This document shows positions 1 to 7,909 of a stretch of 22,832 nucleotides of DNA, one piece after another (position 1 is the first letter of the stretch; each line of letters opens with the position of its first letter). The notes beneath the pieces were generated by a model. It was not told the origin of the DNA and ran no database searches. It saw nothing but the letters and a program-made list of their open reading frames with translations. The position numbers were made by a program, and so were the translations under genes. The stretch is taken from contig CABUSR010000030.1 of NCBI GenBank assembly GCA_902494245.1, positions 1 to 22,832 on the forward strand. The letters run 5' to 3'. This DNA is from an uncultured Collinsella sp. (GTDB lineage Bacteria; Actinomycetota; Coriobacteriia; Coriobacteriales; Coriobacteriaceae).

Positions 1-49
1 ACCTCGTTGCGGCGCGGCTGCGCCTATGGCACTTCAACATCATTGTCGC

Positions 50-90
50 AGCCCCGACCCGCGGTCACGAGCGGGGGCTCCTATCTTTTT
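50..90 (+). terminator. Rho-independent terminator of an upstream plus-strand gene
   Basis: A GC-rich hairpin (AGCCCC...CCCGC paired with GCGGGGGCT, loop around 63-70) is followed by a T tract at 86-90. It points rightward, so it would end transcription of a gene lying left of the window. Frames through 1-49 are open, but no protein can be recognised in so short a piece. Confidence 0.6.
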
Positions 91-138
91 AGTGCCCTCG
101 GATTGGGTCATAGTGTCTGTCGTTGCCAAGACATCGAC

Positions 139-234
139 GTAGTCGTTGGGGACGTTCTTGTTTGACTAGTCGTTTAATAGTCGTTGGGGACGTTCTTGTT
201 TGACTAGTCGTTTAAGAACGTCCCCAATGACTAC
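139..234. repeat. Tandem and palindromic repeat, copy 1 of a dispersed 56-bp family
   Basis: A 38-bp unit beginning AGTCGTTGGGGACGTTCTTG occurs twice in tandem (141-178 and 179-216, differing at the last base). The inverted arm AAGAACGTCCCCAATGACTA at 214-233 follows directly. The second unit plus this arm forms a hairpin of about 20 bp with one mismatch around a 16-base loop. The first unit can pair with the same right arm, so two alternative hairpins exist. The reverse complement of this element recurs at 13225-13280. No open reading frame here is convincing. Confidence 0.8.
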
Positions 235-238
235 ACTC

Positions 239-279
239 AAAAACGGCGCCCGTCGGCGATGTTGCCGGCGGGCGCCGTT
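239..279 (-). terminator. Rho-independent terminator of the galKT operon
   Basis: A 16-bp stem (242-257 with 264-279, one G-U type mismatch, 6-base loop) is followed on the minus strand by five T residues (239-243 on plus are A). It lies about 50 bp downstream of the galT stop codon and is oriented to end the minus-strand galK-galT transcript. Confidence 0.85.
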
Positions 280-329
280 GTCATGTGGGCGGTTATGTTG
301 TGGCCGCTGATGAGGCTCGAACTCGCATG

Positions 330-1958
330 CTACAGCGAGTCGATAAAGCGCTGCTGGGCGGCACGTCCTGCCTCGTCCCACTTAAAGACACCGGCGTTGT
401 CGAGCACGTGGCCAAACACCACGCCGACCTCCTCGTGCAGGATATCGATGGCGTTGTCGGCCGTAAGCTCGTCGGCGCGGCGAGCAAAGACGTCCTCGGC
501 CCACGCGGCATGGCTGCGACAAAGATCATCGCCCTCGAGCGCACCGGCAAGATCGTAGCTGGCATCGACCTTGGCTGCCAGTAGATGCTCACGGACAGCG
601 CCAAGCTCGGGAACCAGGCGCGGCGGCAGAATGGCCAGGCCCATGACCTCGATCAGGCCGATGTTCTCCTTCTTAATGTGGTGGTACTCGGCATGCGGAT
701 GGAAAACGCCCAGCGGATGCTCGTCGGTCGTGATGTTGCAGCGAAGCGCCAGGTAGGCCTCGTAGATTTCGCCGCCGGCATTTCCGCGAGAGTCGACGCG
801 GCGGATGACGGGCGTCACGGTGTTGTGGGCCACGCCGTCGGCTGTGTGCGCGATGACGCCTACAGACTCATCGGTCCACTCGCGCCAAGCGAGGATAATC
901 TTCTCGGCAGCGTCGAGCAACTGGGCGCGGTCATGCGAGCGCAGGCGCAGCACCGAGAGCGGCCACTGCAGCACGGTACCGCTGACCTGGTCAAAACCGG
1001 GCACGCTAAACTGCGAGACCTCGGCGGCATGCATCATGGGGAACTCGTGTGCGCCGCTCTGGAAGTGGTCGTGCGACAAGATCGAGCCGCCCACGATGGG
1101 CAGGTCGGCGTTGGAGCCGATGAAGTAATGCGGGAACAGGTCCACAAAATCGAGCAGGCAGGTCAGACCCTTGCGGTCGACGTGCATCGGACGATGCTCG
1201 GAGCTCATGGCAATGCAGTGCTCGTTAAAGTACGCGTACGGGCTGTACTGGAAACCCCAGCGCTCGCCGTCGAGCTGGATGGGGATAACGCGCAGATTCT
1301 GGCGGGCGGGGTGAGCGCCACCGTCGGCTGCGGCGGAGCGTCCGGGGTAGCCCTCGTTTTCAATGCAGAGCTGACAGGCGGGATACTTCTCGCCCGTGTT
1401 CTTTGCGGCGCCGGCCGCGGCAATGTCGCGCGGATCCTTTTCGGGCTTTGACAGGTTGATGGTGATCTCCAGGTCGCCCCAGTTGGTGGGGGTGCTCCAT
1501 TTGATATTGCGCGCGATGGCGGCACGACGCACGTAGCCGGCGTCGCAGCACAGACCGTAGAACCAGTCGGTCGCGGCGCGGGGCTCGTTGACGCCCATAC
1601 GGCCGTTGAATTCCTCGTTTACAACCGAAGGCCTCGGCATCAGCACACCCATGATGCGCATGGCGATGCGATCGCGGCCCGATGCCGTATCCTCGGCAGC
1701 ACCGTTGGCAACGGCGGCCTCGGAAAGCGCGGCAAGCGTGCCCTCCAGGTCAAAATCGGGGAGCGTATCGGGGTGCAAGAGCGAGAGCTTCTCGTTCTGC
1801 AGCGCCCAGGCCATATCGAGCGCCGGTCCCGTAGCGCCGATGCACTCCAAAATGGTGTTGTAGGCCCAGATGCGGTCGTCCTGTCCGATCATCGATCGGT
1901 GGATGGCATACTCAATCAGGCCCTGCGCGGCCTCGCGCACATCAGTCATTACAGCCAT
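330..1958 (-). CDS. galT: UDP-glucose--hexose-1-phosphate uridylyltransferase, class 2 GalT
   Basis: Cytoplasmic Leloir-pathway enzyme that exchanges galactose-1-phosphate with UDP-glucose to give UDP-galactose and glucose-1-phosphate. The 542-residue protein has the length and motifs of the long GalT family found in Firmicutes and Actinobacteria, not the 350-residue E. coli type. Visible motifs are GGSILSHDHFQ with the His-Asp-His centre at about 296-298, a CQLC pair at 195-198, and HHIKKENIGLIEVMGLA in the C-terminal third. The gene follows galK with a 10-bp overlap. The start at 1958 is preferred because AAGGGGG lies about 10 bases upstream. A second ATG at 1949 overlaps the galK stop as TAATG, so translational coupling is likely either way. 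A strong terminator follows the stop. Confidence 0.93.
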   Translation of the reverse strand: MAVMTDVREAAQGLIEYAIHRSMIGQDDRIWAYNTILECIGATGPALDMAWALQNEKLSLLHPDTLPDFDLEGTLAALSEAAVANGAAEDTASGRDRIAMRIMGVLMPRPSVVNEEFNGRMGVNEPRAATDWFYGLCCDAGYVRRAAIARNIKWSTPTNWGDLEITINLSKPEKDPRDIAAAGAAKNTGEKYPACQLCIENEGYPGRSAAADGGAHPARQNLRVIPIQLDGERWGFQYSPYAYFNEHCIAMSSEHRPMHVDRKGLTCLLDFVDLFPHYFIGSNADLPIVGGSILSHDHFQSGAHEFPMMHAAEVSQFSVPGFDQVSGTVLQWPLSVLRLRSHDRAQLLDAAEKIILAWREWTDESVGVIAHTADGVAHNTVTPVIRRVDSRGNAGGEIYEAYLALRCNITTDEHPLGVFHPHAEYHHIKKENIGLIEVMGLAILPPRLVPELGAVREHLLAAKVDASYDLAGALEGDDLCRSHAAWAEDVFARRADELTADNAIDILHEEVGVVFGHVLDNAGVFKWDEAGRAAQQRFIDSL

Positions 1959-3154
1959 GCCGCGTAAGCCCCCTTGTCAGAGATTGCGTAGTGGCGGGCA
2001 GAACCCTCGCCCAGCCAGCTGTTCATCTTGGTGATAAAGGTGTCGACCAGATCGAGCGGCACGAAGGCCTGGATGGTGCCGCCAAAGCCACCGCCGTGGA
2101 TGCGGACGGCGCCGCGGCCGTCGAGCACATGTTCGGCAAGGGCAAGCGCATACATGGAGGGCTGCTCGGAGCCCAGTTTGGCAACGACATTCTGCAGGTA
2201 CATGGCAGAGCTGGCGCCGGACTCGCGCGTCAGGACCAGGAACTGGTCGATGTCGCCGGCGTTCAGGGCAGCCCAGCGCTTGTCGACCAGGCCGTTTTCG
2301 TACCAGTAGTGAACGGCACGCAGGCAGGCGCGGTCGCCCAGCTTGGCGCGCAGCTCGGGGAGCTTGGCGTCAAAGTCGGCAACGTTTACCTCGCACAGGC
2401 GTGCCTTGCCAAACTCGGCGGCGACGTCCTGCATCTCGCGCGGAACGGCGGCGTAGTCGTCGGTGGCTGCCACATGGTCGGCGCCAACCTTAACGAGCAC
2501 GAGCGCATAGCCGTGATCCTCAAAGTTGAGCTCGAGCTTCTGGGTTTTAGGCTGAGCCTGGTCCTCAAAGTCCATGTAGGCAAGGCCGCCCAGGCACACG
2601 GCGGCCTGGTCCATCAGACCGCAGGGCTTGCCGTAATAGTTGTTCTCGGCGCGCTGGCTCATCTGCGCGAGCGCGACGGGCTCGATGGCGGGTGCGCCCC
2701 AGAGGGTTTCCATGGCGCGACCGTACGCGGCCTCGACGGCGGCAGAGCTGGAAAGACCGCCGCCCGAGGGGACGGAGCAGGTAAAGGCAAAGTCGAAGCC
2801 GTGGGGCTCAACGCCAAGGGCTGCAATCTCGTGGGCCATGCCGCGGACGAGGCTTGCGGACGTGCCCTTCTCGGACTCCTGAACGTCTAGCGTGTCGAGC
2901 GCGATTTCAAACGTGGGATAGCCCTCGTCGGCTACGCGAACCTTGTTGGAATCGGTTGCCACGGCGATGCCGTCGACGGCGACATCGAGCGAGCCGGCGA
3001 TAACGTGGCCACCCTCGTGGTCGGTGTGGTTGCCGCTGATCTCGGAGCGGCCGGGCGCGTGCACATAGAGCACCTGGCGATCGCCGATGGGCCCAAACTC
3101 CTCCTCGAACAGCTTGGTGAGCGTGGCGAGTGTCTTTTCGTCGGGGGTGGTCAT
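1949..3154 (-). CDS. galK: Galactokinase
   Basis: Cytoplasmic GHMP-family kinase that phosphorylates galactose at C1 with ATP, the first step of the Leloir pathway. The 401-residue protein carries the galactokinase signature GRSEISGNHTDHEGG (35-49), the ATP-binding loop PSGGGLSSSAA (129-139), the catalytic aspartate in GLMDQAA (Asp182), and the third GHMP motif IHGGGFGGTIQAF near residue 360. The start ATG at 3154 follows GGAAAGGA on the minus strand with a 6-base gap. It is the first gene of the galK-galT pair. Operator-like sites lie 44-123 bp upstream of its start, and the divergent LacI-family gene is the obvious regulator. No epimerase or mutarotase gene is adjacent. Confidence 0.95.
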   Translation of the reverse strand: MTTPDEKTLATLTKLFEEEFGPIGDRQVLYVHAPGRSEISGNHTDHEGGHVIAGSLDVAVDGIAVATDSNKVRVADEGYPTFEIALDTLDVQESEKGTSASLVRGMAHEIAALGVEPHGFDFAFTCSVPSGGGLSSSAAVEAAYGRAMETLWGAPAIEPVALAQMSQRAENNYYGKPCGLMDQAAVCLGGLAYMDFEDQAQPKTQKLELNFEDHGYALVLVKVGADHVAATDDYAAVPREMQDVAAEFGKARLCEVNVADFDAKLPELRAKLGDRACLRAVHYWYENGLVDKRWAALNAGDIDQFLVLTRESGASSAMYLQNVVAKLGSEQPSMYALALAEHVLDGRGAVRIHGGGFGGTIQAFVPLDLVDTFITKMNSWLGEGSARHYAISDKGAYAAWL

Positions 3155-3197
3155 GGGAGTCCTTTCCTTGGCGCATACTGACGAGTTTTCCGTCGTA

Positions 3198-3213
3198 GTG
3201 AGTACGTTAACAA
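3198..3213 (-). promoter_or_regulatory. LacI-type operator-like site 1 (galK proximal)
   Basis: GTGAGTACGTTAACAA matches 14 of 16 bases of the site at 3262-3277 read in reverse complement (ATGAGTACGTTAACAT). It lies in the probable galK 5' untranslated region, where a bound repressor could block elongation or loop to the upstream sites. Confidence 0.55.
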
Positions 3214-3261
3214 TCTGAAGCGGCGTGAACTCAGCATCTACGATGCCGCACGTTACGGGCT

Positions 3262-3277
3262 ATGTTAACGTACTCAT
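3262..3277 (-). promoter_or_regulatory. LacI-type operator-like site 2 overlapping the probable galK promoter
   Basis: ATGTTAACGTACTCAT is a pseudo-palindrome centred on CG (outer ATG...CAT), the usual layout of LacI-family operators. On the minus strand it overlaps a TGtTATGAG extended -10-like element, so binding would plausibly block galK transcription. It is the best of three copies in this intergenic space. That the adjacent LacI-family protein binds it is inference. Confidence 0.6.
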
Positions 3278-3384
3278 AACACAACGCTTATCACTTTTTG
3301 AGAATCTGGTAATCGGTAGAAATTCAGCCGTGAACGGTATTGCCGTATGGACTTATAGAGCAGAAGAGTTGCGGATTGAAAAAG

Positions 3385-3400
3385 TAGAGTACGTTAACAT
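3385..3400 (+). promoter_or_regulatory. LacI-type operator-like site 3 (regulator proximal)
   Basis: TAGAGTACGTTAACAT shares 14 of 16 bases with ATGAGTACGTTAACAT. It lies about 90 bp before the LacI-family start codon and could serve autoregulation or DNA looping with the two galK-side copies. No clear -35/-10 pair was identified for the regulator gene. The rest of 3155-3492 holds no gene. Confidence 0.55.
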
Positions 3401-3492
3401 GCGTCCGACGATAGCGGGCCTCGGCGCGGGGTGTATTTCTGCCCGGGCCGGCATGCACGCTATTCAGATCTCGCAACGGTGAAGGTGATCCT

Positions 3493-4524
3493 GTGGCAAG
3501 GCGCCCGTCCAACGATACAGGTACGCGTCCGGTCTCCATGGCCGACGTCGCCCGCGCTGCTGGCGTTTCGCAGCAGACGGTTTCGCGCGTCGCCAACGGC
3601 TTGCCCAACGTTAACGAGCAGACGCGCCAGCGCGTGCAGGCCGCTATGCAAGAGCTCGGCTTTCGTCCGAGTTATGCCGGTCGCTCGCTGCGCGACGGCC
3701 GCTACCATTCGGTCGGTCTGTGCGTCAACGATGTCACCAAGTTTGGCAACCTCTCAATGATCGACGGCATCGCCAGCGCTGCTCGCGAGCATAATTGCGC
3801 CATCACGCTGGTCGAGATGTCCAAGACCGAGGAGTTTTCGCTTGCCGAGGCAACGCGTCGTATGGCCGCGCTGCCTGTGGACGGCATCATTATCGGCATG
3901 AGCCGTATGGCGCCCGATTTTGAGACGTTTGATCCACTGCCGGGCATTGGCACGGTCATCGTTACCATGTACGCGCACCCGCGGGTGACCACGGTAGACT
4001 CCGATCATTACGGCTGCTCGCTCTTGCTTATGAATCACCTGTTTGAGCTGGGGCATGAGCAAATTCGCTATATTGGCGGCCCGTCGTTCTCGGTCGACGA
4101 GCAATTTCGTCGAGCCGGTTGGCAGGATGCGCTCGAGCGTAGGCACATTAAGCCGCAGACGCCGCTCGAGGGCGACTGGTCTGCCAACAGCGGTTACGAG
4201 GCCGGCAGATATCTGGCCGAGCACGACCGCACCATGACGGCGATTTACGCGGCAAACGACCAGATGGCAAACGGCGCAATTGCAGCGCTGCGCGATAGTG
4301 GCTTGCGCGTGCCCGAGGACGTGAGCGTGGTGGGCGTCGATGATTCGCTCGATGATTTTGTGGCACACAACGAGCTCACGACCGTGCGATTTGATCTACA
4401 TCAGCGCGGACGCGAGGTATTCGAGCATGCGGTTCCCGAGGCGGGTACGGCGGGCAAAACCGTTGCCATTCGTATTCCCGGCCAGCTCATTATTCGACAT
4501 AGCACGGCGGTACCGCGCGCATAG
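3493..4524 (+). CDS. LacI-family transcriptional regulator, probable galactose-operon repressor
   Basis: DNA-binding regulator of 343 residues. The N-terminal helix-turn-helix is MADVARAAGVSQQTVSRVANG (from residue 16), followed by the hinge region ending in GRSLRDGR. A periplasmic-binding-protein-like sensor domain fills the rest, with the family pattern AIYAANDQMANGAIAALRDSGLR-type segment and VSVVGVDDS near the C terminus. The start is GTG at 3493, supported by GAAGG seven bases upstream; the ATG at 3538 would begin right at the HTH and lacks such a site. It diverges from galKT with three matching operator-like sites between, so local control of galactose use is the natural inference. The effector sugar cannot be read from sequence. 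Confidence 0.88.
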   Translation: MARRPSNDTGTRPVSMADVARAAGVSQQTVSRVANGLPNVNEQTRQRVQAAMQELGFRPSYAGRSLRDGRYHSVGLCVNDVTKFGNLSMIDGIASAAREHNCAITLVEMSKTEEFSLAEATRRMAALPVDGIIIGMSRMAPDFETFDPLPGIGTVIVTMYAHPRVTTVDSDHYGCSLLLMNHLFELGHEQIRYIGGPSFSVDEQFRRAGWQDALERRHIKPQTPLEGDWSANSGYEAGRYLAEHDRTMTAIYAANDQMANGAIAALRDSGLRVPEDVSVVGVDDSLDDFVAHNELTTVRFDLHQRGREVFEHAVPEAGTAGKTVAIRIPGQLIIRHSTAVPRA

Positions 4525-4607
4525 TTTGCGCAGGTAAACGGCGATTTATCGTATTTCAATAACAATCGGTATGGATGCCGGCAGATAACAGCTGGGATAC
4601 TGCCGAG

Positions 4608-4637
4608 TGTTATGATAGACGGGTTCTTTTGTCTATC
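4608..4637 (+). promoter_or_regulatory. Extended -10 promoter and leader hairpin of the flavodiiron gene
   Basis: TGtTATGAT (4608-4616) is a good extended -10 element without a clear -35. A 7-bp hairpin, GATAGAC/GTCTATC with a 10-base loop (4614-4637), ends just before the AGGAGG ribosome binding site at 4639-4644. If transcription starts near 4623, only part of the stem would be in the RNA, so the repeat may instead be a protein-binding site. Confidence 0.5.
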
Positions 4638-4653
4638 TAGGAGGCTTTGCCTG

Positions 4654-5814
4654 ATGGAGATCACCAAGGATATCCGCTACATCGGTGTCGACGATCACGA
4701 CATTGACCTGTTCGAGGGCCAGTACGACGTGTCCGAGAACGGCATGGCATACAACAGCTACGTTATCTTGGGCGATAAAATCGCTGTCGCCGATTCGGTT
4801 GACGCTGGCTTTGTCGACGAATGGCTCGGCAACCTCGAGGCCGCGCTCGACGGCCGTACGCCCGACTACCTGGTCGTCCATCACATGGAGCCCGATCACT
4901 CTGCTGGCATCGCCGCCTTTATGGAGCGCTACCCCCAGGCACAGATTGTGGCCAGCATGGGCGCCTTCCGCATGATGGTCAACTACTTTGGCACCGACTA
5001 CCCCGAGCGTAAGATGGTCGTCAAAGAGGGCGACGTGCTCGACCTGGGTGGCCACAGCCTAACGTTTGTCGGCGCCCCCAACGTGCACTGGCCCGAGGTG
5101 ATCTTCTCCTACGAGTCCACCGACAAGGTGCTCTTTAGTGCCGACGGCTTTGGCAAGTTCGGCGCCAACGACATCGAGGACCCGGAAGGCTGGGCTTGCG
5201 AAGCGCGCCGCTACTACTTTGGCATCGTCGGTAAGTTCGGCAAATTCGTGCAGACCGTGCTCAAGAAGGCCGCCGATCTGGATATCCAGATCATCTGTCC
5301 GCTCCACGGCCCCGTACTGACCGAGAACCTGGGCTATTACCTCGACACCTATAACACCTGGTCGAGTTATCAGCCCGAGGACGAGGGCATCACGATCGCC
5401 TATGCGAGCGTGTATGGCCATCTGAAGGCTGCCGTCGAGGAGCTCGCCGCAGCGCTTGAGGCTCGCGGCCAGAAGGTTTCCGTCTTTGACCTGGCTCGCG
5501 ACGACATGGCCGAGGCCGTTGAGGATGCGTTCCGCTACGACCGCCTGGTGCTCGCTTCCATCACCTATCAGGGCGAGATCTTCCCGTTCATGAGTACCTT
5601 TATCCATACGCTCGCCGAGCATGCCTACCAGAACCGCACCGTGGCGCTCGTCGAGGCCGGCTCTTGGGCGCCCGCTGCTGCCAAGGTTATGACCAAGGAG
5701 CTCGAGGGCATGAAGGGCATCACCCTGGCGCAGAACAAGGTGACCGTGCTGGGCTCGCTCAACGACGCCTCGCGCGCTCAGATCGAGGCCCTCGCCGACG
5801 AGCTGTCCAAGTAG
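4654..5814 (+). CDS. Flavodiiron protein (class A flavoprotein, O2/NO reductase)
   Basis: Cytoplasmic enzyme that reduces oxygen to water and/or nitric oxide to nitrous oxide, protecting anaerobic metabolism. The 386-residue protein has an N-terminal metallo-beta-lactamase-like diiron domain and a C-terminal flavodoxin domain beginning near 247 (ITIAYASVYGHLKAA). All expected iron ligands are visible: HxExDH at His77-Glu79-Asp81-His82, His145 in NVHWPEV, Asp164 in FSADGFG and His218 in CPLHGP. No rubredoxin or NADH-oxidoreductase extension is present, so it is the minimal class A form and needs separate redox partners. ATG 4654 is chosen because AGGAGG lies nine bases upstream; a further in-frame upstream start at 4612 would sit in the promoter. 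The O2 versus NO preference is not determined. Confidence 0.93.
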   Translation: MEITKDIRYIGVDDHDIDLFEGQYDVSENGMAYNSYVILGDKIAVADSVDAGFVDEWLGNLEAALDGRTPDYLVVHHMEPDHSAGIAAFMERYPQAQIVASMGAFRMMVNYFGTDYPERKMVVKEGDVLDLGGHSLTFVGAPNVHWPEVIFSYESTDKVLFSADGFGKFGANDIEDPEGWACEARRYYFGIVGKFGKFVQTVLKKAADLDIQIICPLHGPVLTENLGYYLDTYNTWSSYQPEDEGITIAYASVYGHLKAAVEELAAALEARGQKVSVFDLARDDMAEAVEDAFRYDRLVLASITYQGEIFPFMSTFIHTLAEHAYQNRTVALVEAGSWAPAAAKVMTKELEGMKGITLAQNKVTVLGSLNDASRAQIEALADELSK

Positions 5815-5837
5815 CGACACGTTCACTTTTGACGCGC

Positions 5838-5878
5838 AAACCACCACAAAGGGGACAGGCACCTTTGTGGTGGTTTTT
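5838..5878. terminator. Bidirectional terminator between convergent genes
   Basis: A perfect 15-bp stem, AAACCACCACAAAGG (5838-5852) with CCTTTGTGGTGGTTT (5862-5876), encloses the loop GGACAGGCA. T residues follow on the plus strand, and TTT begins the downstream side on the minus strand. It sits between the stops of the flavodiiron gene and the DeoR-family gene and can serve both. Confidence 0.85.
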
Positions 5879-5880
5879 GT

Positions 5881-6684
5881 TTAAGCGTCAGCGATGAGGA
5901 GATTTGGGCGGGCGTCGTCGACGATCTCGGCGATTGAGGTGGCAACGGCATGATCGGGGTCACGGTCCATCACGATGGTGTCGACATCTGCCAGCTCGGC
6001 AAAGCGGTACATGCCACGTCCGTTAACCTTGCTGGCGTCCATGAGGGCGACGCTTTGACGGGCGGCGCCGACCATAGCCGCTTTGGTCTCGGCCATCTGC
6101 GGAAAGTCGGTCGTAAAGCCGCAGCGGGGGACAAAGGCGCCGGGGCACATGACGGCAAGGTCGGCGTGGACCATTTGGAGCGCCTGCATGGTAAGTGGGC
6201 CGTACAGATAGCGATGACCTTTGCGTAGTGCCCCACCCAGCATGACGACATCGACCGAGGGCATGCTCTCGTCGATATAATCGGCGATGGTAATGTCGGC
6301 CGTGATGACGGTGATGCCGTCGCGCTGATCGAGGAGCCGGACGAACTCGAGCGCCGTGGTGCCCGAGTCGACAAGCAGCGTGTCGCCATTGCCGACGAGC
6401 TCGATGGCGCTTTGCGCGATGGCCTGCTTGGCGGCGACATTGACGTTGATGCGGCGATCCTGGGTGGATACGGTCAGTCGCTTCTGGAGAGACACGGCGC
6501 CACCATGCGTGCGGCGCAACTTGCCGGACTCGGCGAGCGCGTCCAGGTCGGCGCGGGCGGTAACGGAGGACACGCCAAAGGTCTGGGCGATTTCTGCCAC
6601 TTGCACCGAGGCGTTATGCTCGAGCATCTCCATGATGGCGGAACGACGCTCATCGGCGAAAGCTCGGGTTGTTGCGTGGGCCAT
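5881..6684 (-). CDS. DeoR-family sugar-metabolism regulator
   Basis: Transcriptional regulator of 267 residues. The N terminus has the DeoR-type winged helix (about 14-62) with VAEIAQTFGVSSVTARADLDALAESGKL followed by RRTHGGAV; the usual TIRRDL is TARADL here. The C-terminal DeoRC sugar-phosphate sensor domain shows VDSGTTALEF and a later GGxxRKGHRYLYGP segment. Start ATG at 6684 is preferred because TGGAG lies seven bases upstream; the frame stays open to 6741 but that extension has no ribosome binding site and no family similarity. It diverges from the class II aldolase gene, which suggests control of that gene in response to a phosphorylated sugar. DeoR relatives GatR, AgaR and LacR regulate tagatose or galactitol genes, but the specific ligand is unknown. 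Confidence 0.85.
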   Translation of the reverse strand: MAHATTRAFADERRSAIMEMLEHNASVQVAEIAQTFGVSSVTARADLDALAESGKLRRTHGGAVSLQKRLTVSTQDRRINVNVAAKQAIAQSAIELVGNGDTLLVDSGTTALEFVRLLDQRDGITVITADITIADYIDESMPSVDVVMLGGALRKGHRYLYGPLTMQALQMVHADLAVMCPGAFVPRCGFTTDFPQMAETKAAMVGAARQSVALMDASKVNGRGMYRFAELADVDTIVMDRDPDHAVATSIAEIVDDARPNLLIADA

Positions 6685-7018
6685 GTTTGCTCCATTCTCG
6701 GCTAAATTTGTAGGAATTGTGTTGAGTCTATTTTCGTTCATTTTCTTTTTGAGTAAGAAAACACCTTTCGATTACTTATCTTTTCTATAAAAGAAAGACG
6801 CTGAACGCCCAAAATTCAATATCGAATACGCCCACTCGGCTCCAATTCCTTCCGTTTACTTTTCAAAAACGACTGTATTGACCTGCATGGGCTCAATATC
6901 TCGCACATGCAAAGCCGCTGAATTTCATACAATGGAAGCAGCAAAACGCAAGGTAAAACGCCTTGCGGACACGTACGCCCGATGTCCAGATGCGGGCGAG
7001 GGAGAGGAGCAAACGCTC
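6685..7018. other. AT-rich divergent regulatory region
   Basis: This 334-bp stretch is clearly more AT-rich than its surroundings. It holds T/C-rich tracts with repeated TTTC and GAAA tetramers (TTTTCGTTCATTTTC near 6731, CTTTCGATTAC near 6765, AAAGAAAG near 6790), a layout often seen at DeoR-family operators. Possible -10 hexamers are TATAAA (6786) and TACAAT (6928), but neither has a convincing -35. An in-frame extension of the aldolase frame back to 6878 is not believed to be coding. Confidence 0.45.
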
Positions 7019-7876
7019 ATGGCACTTGTTACCACCGAAAAGATGCTCAAGGACGCTCAGGCCGGCCACTACGCCGTCGGCGCGTTCAACGTCGAGAACC
7101 TCGAGTTTGTTATGGCCGTTCTGGCCGCTGCCGAGGAGACCAAGTCCCCCGTCATCATGCAGACCACCCCGGGCACCATCAAGACCGCTGGTCTGGACTA
7201 CTTCTACGGCATGGTCAAGGCTGCCGCCGAGCGCGCTTCCGTGCCCGTCGCCCTGCACCTCGATCATGGCGATGGCTATGACCGCTGCATGCAGGCTTTC
7301 CGCACTGGCTACACCTCTGTCATGATCGACGGTTCGCACGAGTCCTTCGAGGACAACATCGCCCTGACCAAGTCCGTCGCCGACGCTGGCCGCGCCATGG
7401 GTGTGCCCGTCGAGGCCGAGCTCGGCAAGGTTGGCGGCAAGGAGGACGACGGTCCCGCGGTTGAGGGCGAGAGCCCCTACACCGATCCGGCCGAGGCCAA
7501 GGAGTTCGTCGAGCGCACTGGCTGCACCTCGCTGGCCATTGGCGTTGGCACCAGCCACGGCGTGTACACGAGCGATCCGCACATCGAGCAGTCCGTGGTC
7601 AAGGCCATCCGCGACGCCGTCGACGTGCCGCTGGTTCTGCACGGCACCTCCGGTGTGCCCGATGAGCAGGTTGCCGAGGCTGTGAAGAACGGCATCTGCA
7701 AGGTTAACTACGCCACTGAGCTGCGTCAGGCCTACACCAAGGGCTTCATGGCCTACATGGCCGAGAACCCTGCCTGCTTCGATCCTAAGAAGCCGGCCAA
7801 GGAGGGTATGCGTGAGATTACCGAGCTGGTTAAGATCCGCATGACCAACCTCAACTCTGTGGGCAAAGCAGAGTAA
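7019..7876 (+). CDS. Class II (zinc) fructose- or tagatose-1,6-bisphosphate aldolase
   Basis: Cytoplasmic aldolase that reversibly cleaves a ketohexose bisphosphate to dihydroxyacetone phosphate and glyceraldehyde-3-phosphate. The 285-residue length is typical of the class IIB family. Visible active-site features are LHLDHGDGYD with Asp82 and His83, Glu134 in VEAELGKVGG, His180 in GVGTSHGVY, His208 in LVLHGTSG and KVNYATELR near 228-236. The segments PGTIKTAG, GGKEDD and GICKVNYATEL resemble GatY/KbaY tagatose-bisphosphate aldolases as much as FbaA, so the substrate is left open. Start ATG at 7019 follows GAGAGGAGC by eight bases and gives the family N terminus MALVTTEKML; an upstream in-frame ATG at 6878 would add 47 residues with no family match. 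Highly biased codon use suggests strong expression. DeoR-family control from the divergent gene is inferred. Confidence 0.88.
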   Translation: MALVTTEKMLKDAQAGHYAVGAFNVENLEFVMAVLAAAEETKSPVIMQTTPGTIKTAGLDYFYGMVKAAAERASVPVALHLDHGDGYDRCMQAFRTGYTSVMIDGSHESFEDNIALTKSVADAGRAMGVPVEAELGKVGGKEDDGPAVEGESPYTDPAEAKEFVERTGCTSLAIGVGTSHGVYTSDPHIEQSVVKAIRDAVDVPLVLHGTSGVPDEQVAEAVKNGICKVNYATELRQAYTKGFMAYMAENPACFDPKKPAKEGMREITELVKIRMTNLNSVGKAE

Positions 7877-7909
7877 CAGCAAGGGTACTCCGACTCGCTA
7901 CATATCCCG

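Noticed and set aside
141..216. Start of a CRISPR array
   Set aside because: Only two direct units without unique spacers; the unit is part of a palindromic dispersed repeat.
6878..7018. Upstream in-frame start of the aldolase
   Set aside because: The added 47 residues match no aldolase, sit in the AT-rich promoter region, and a proper ribosome binding site precedes ATG 7019.
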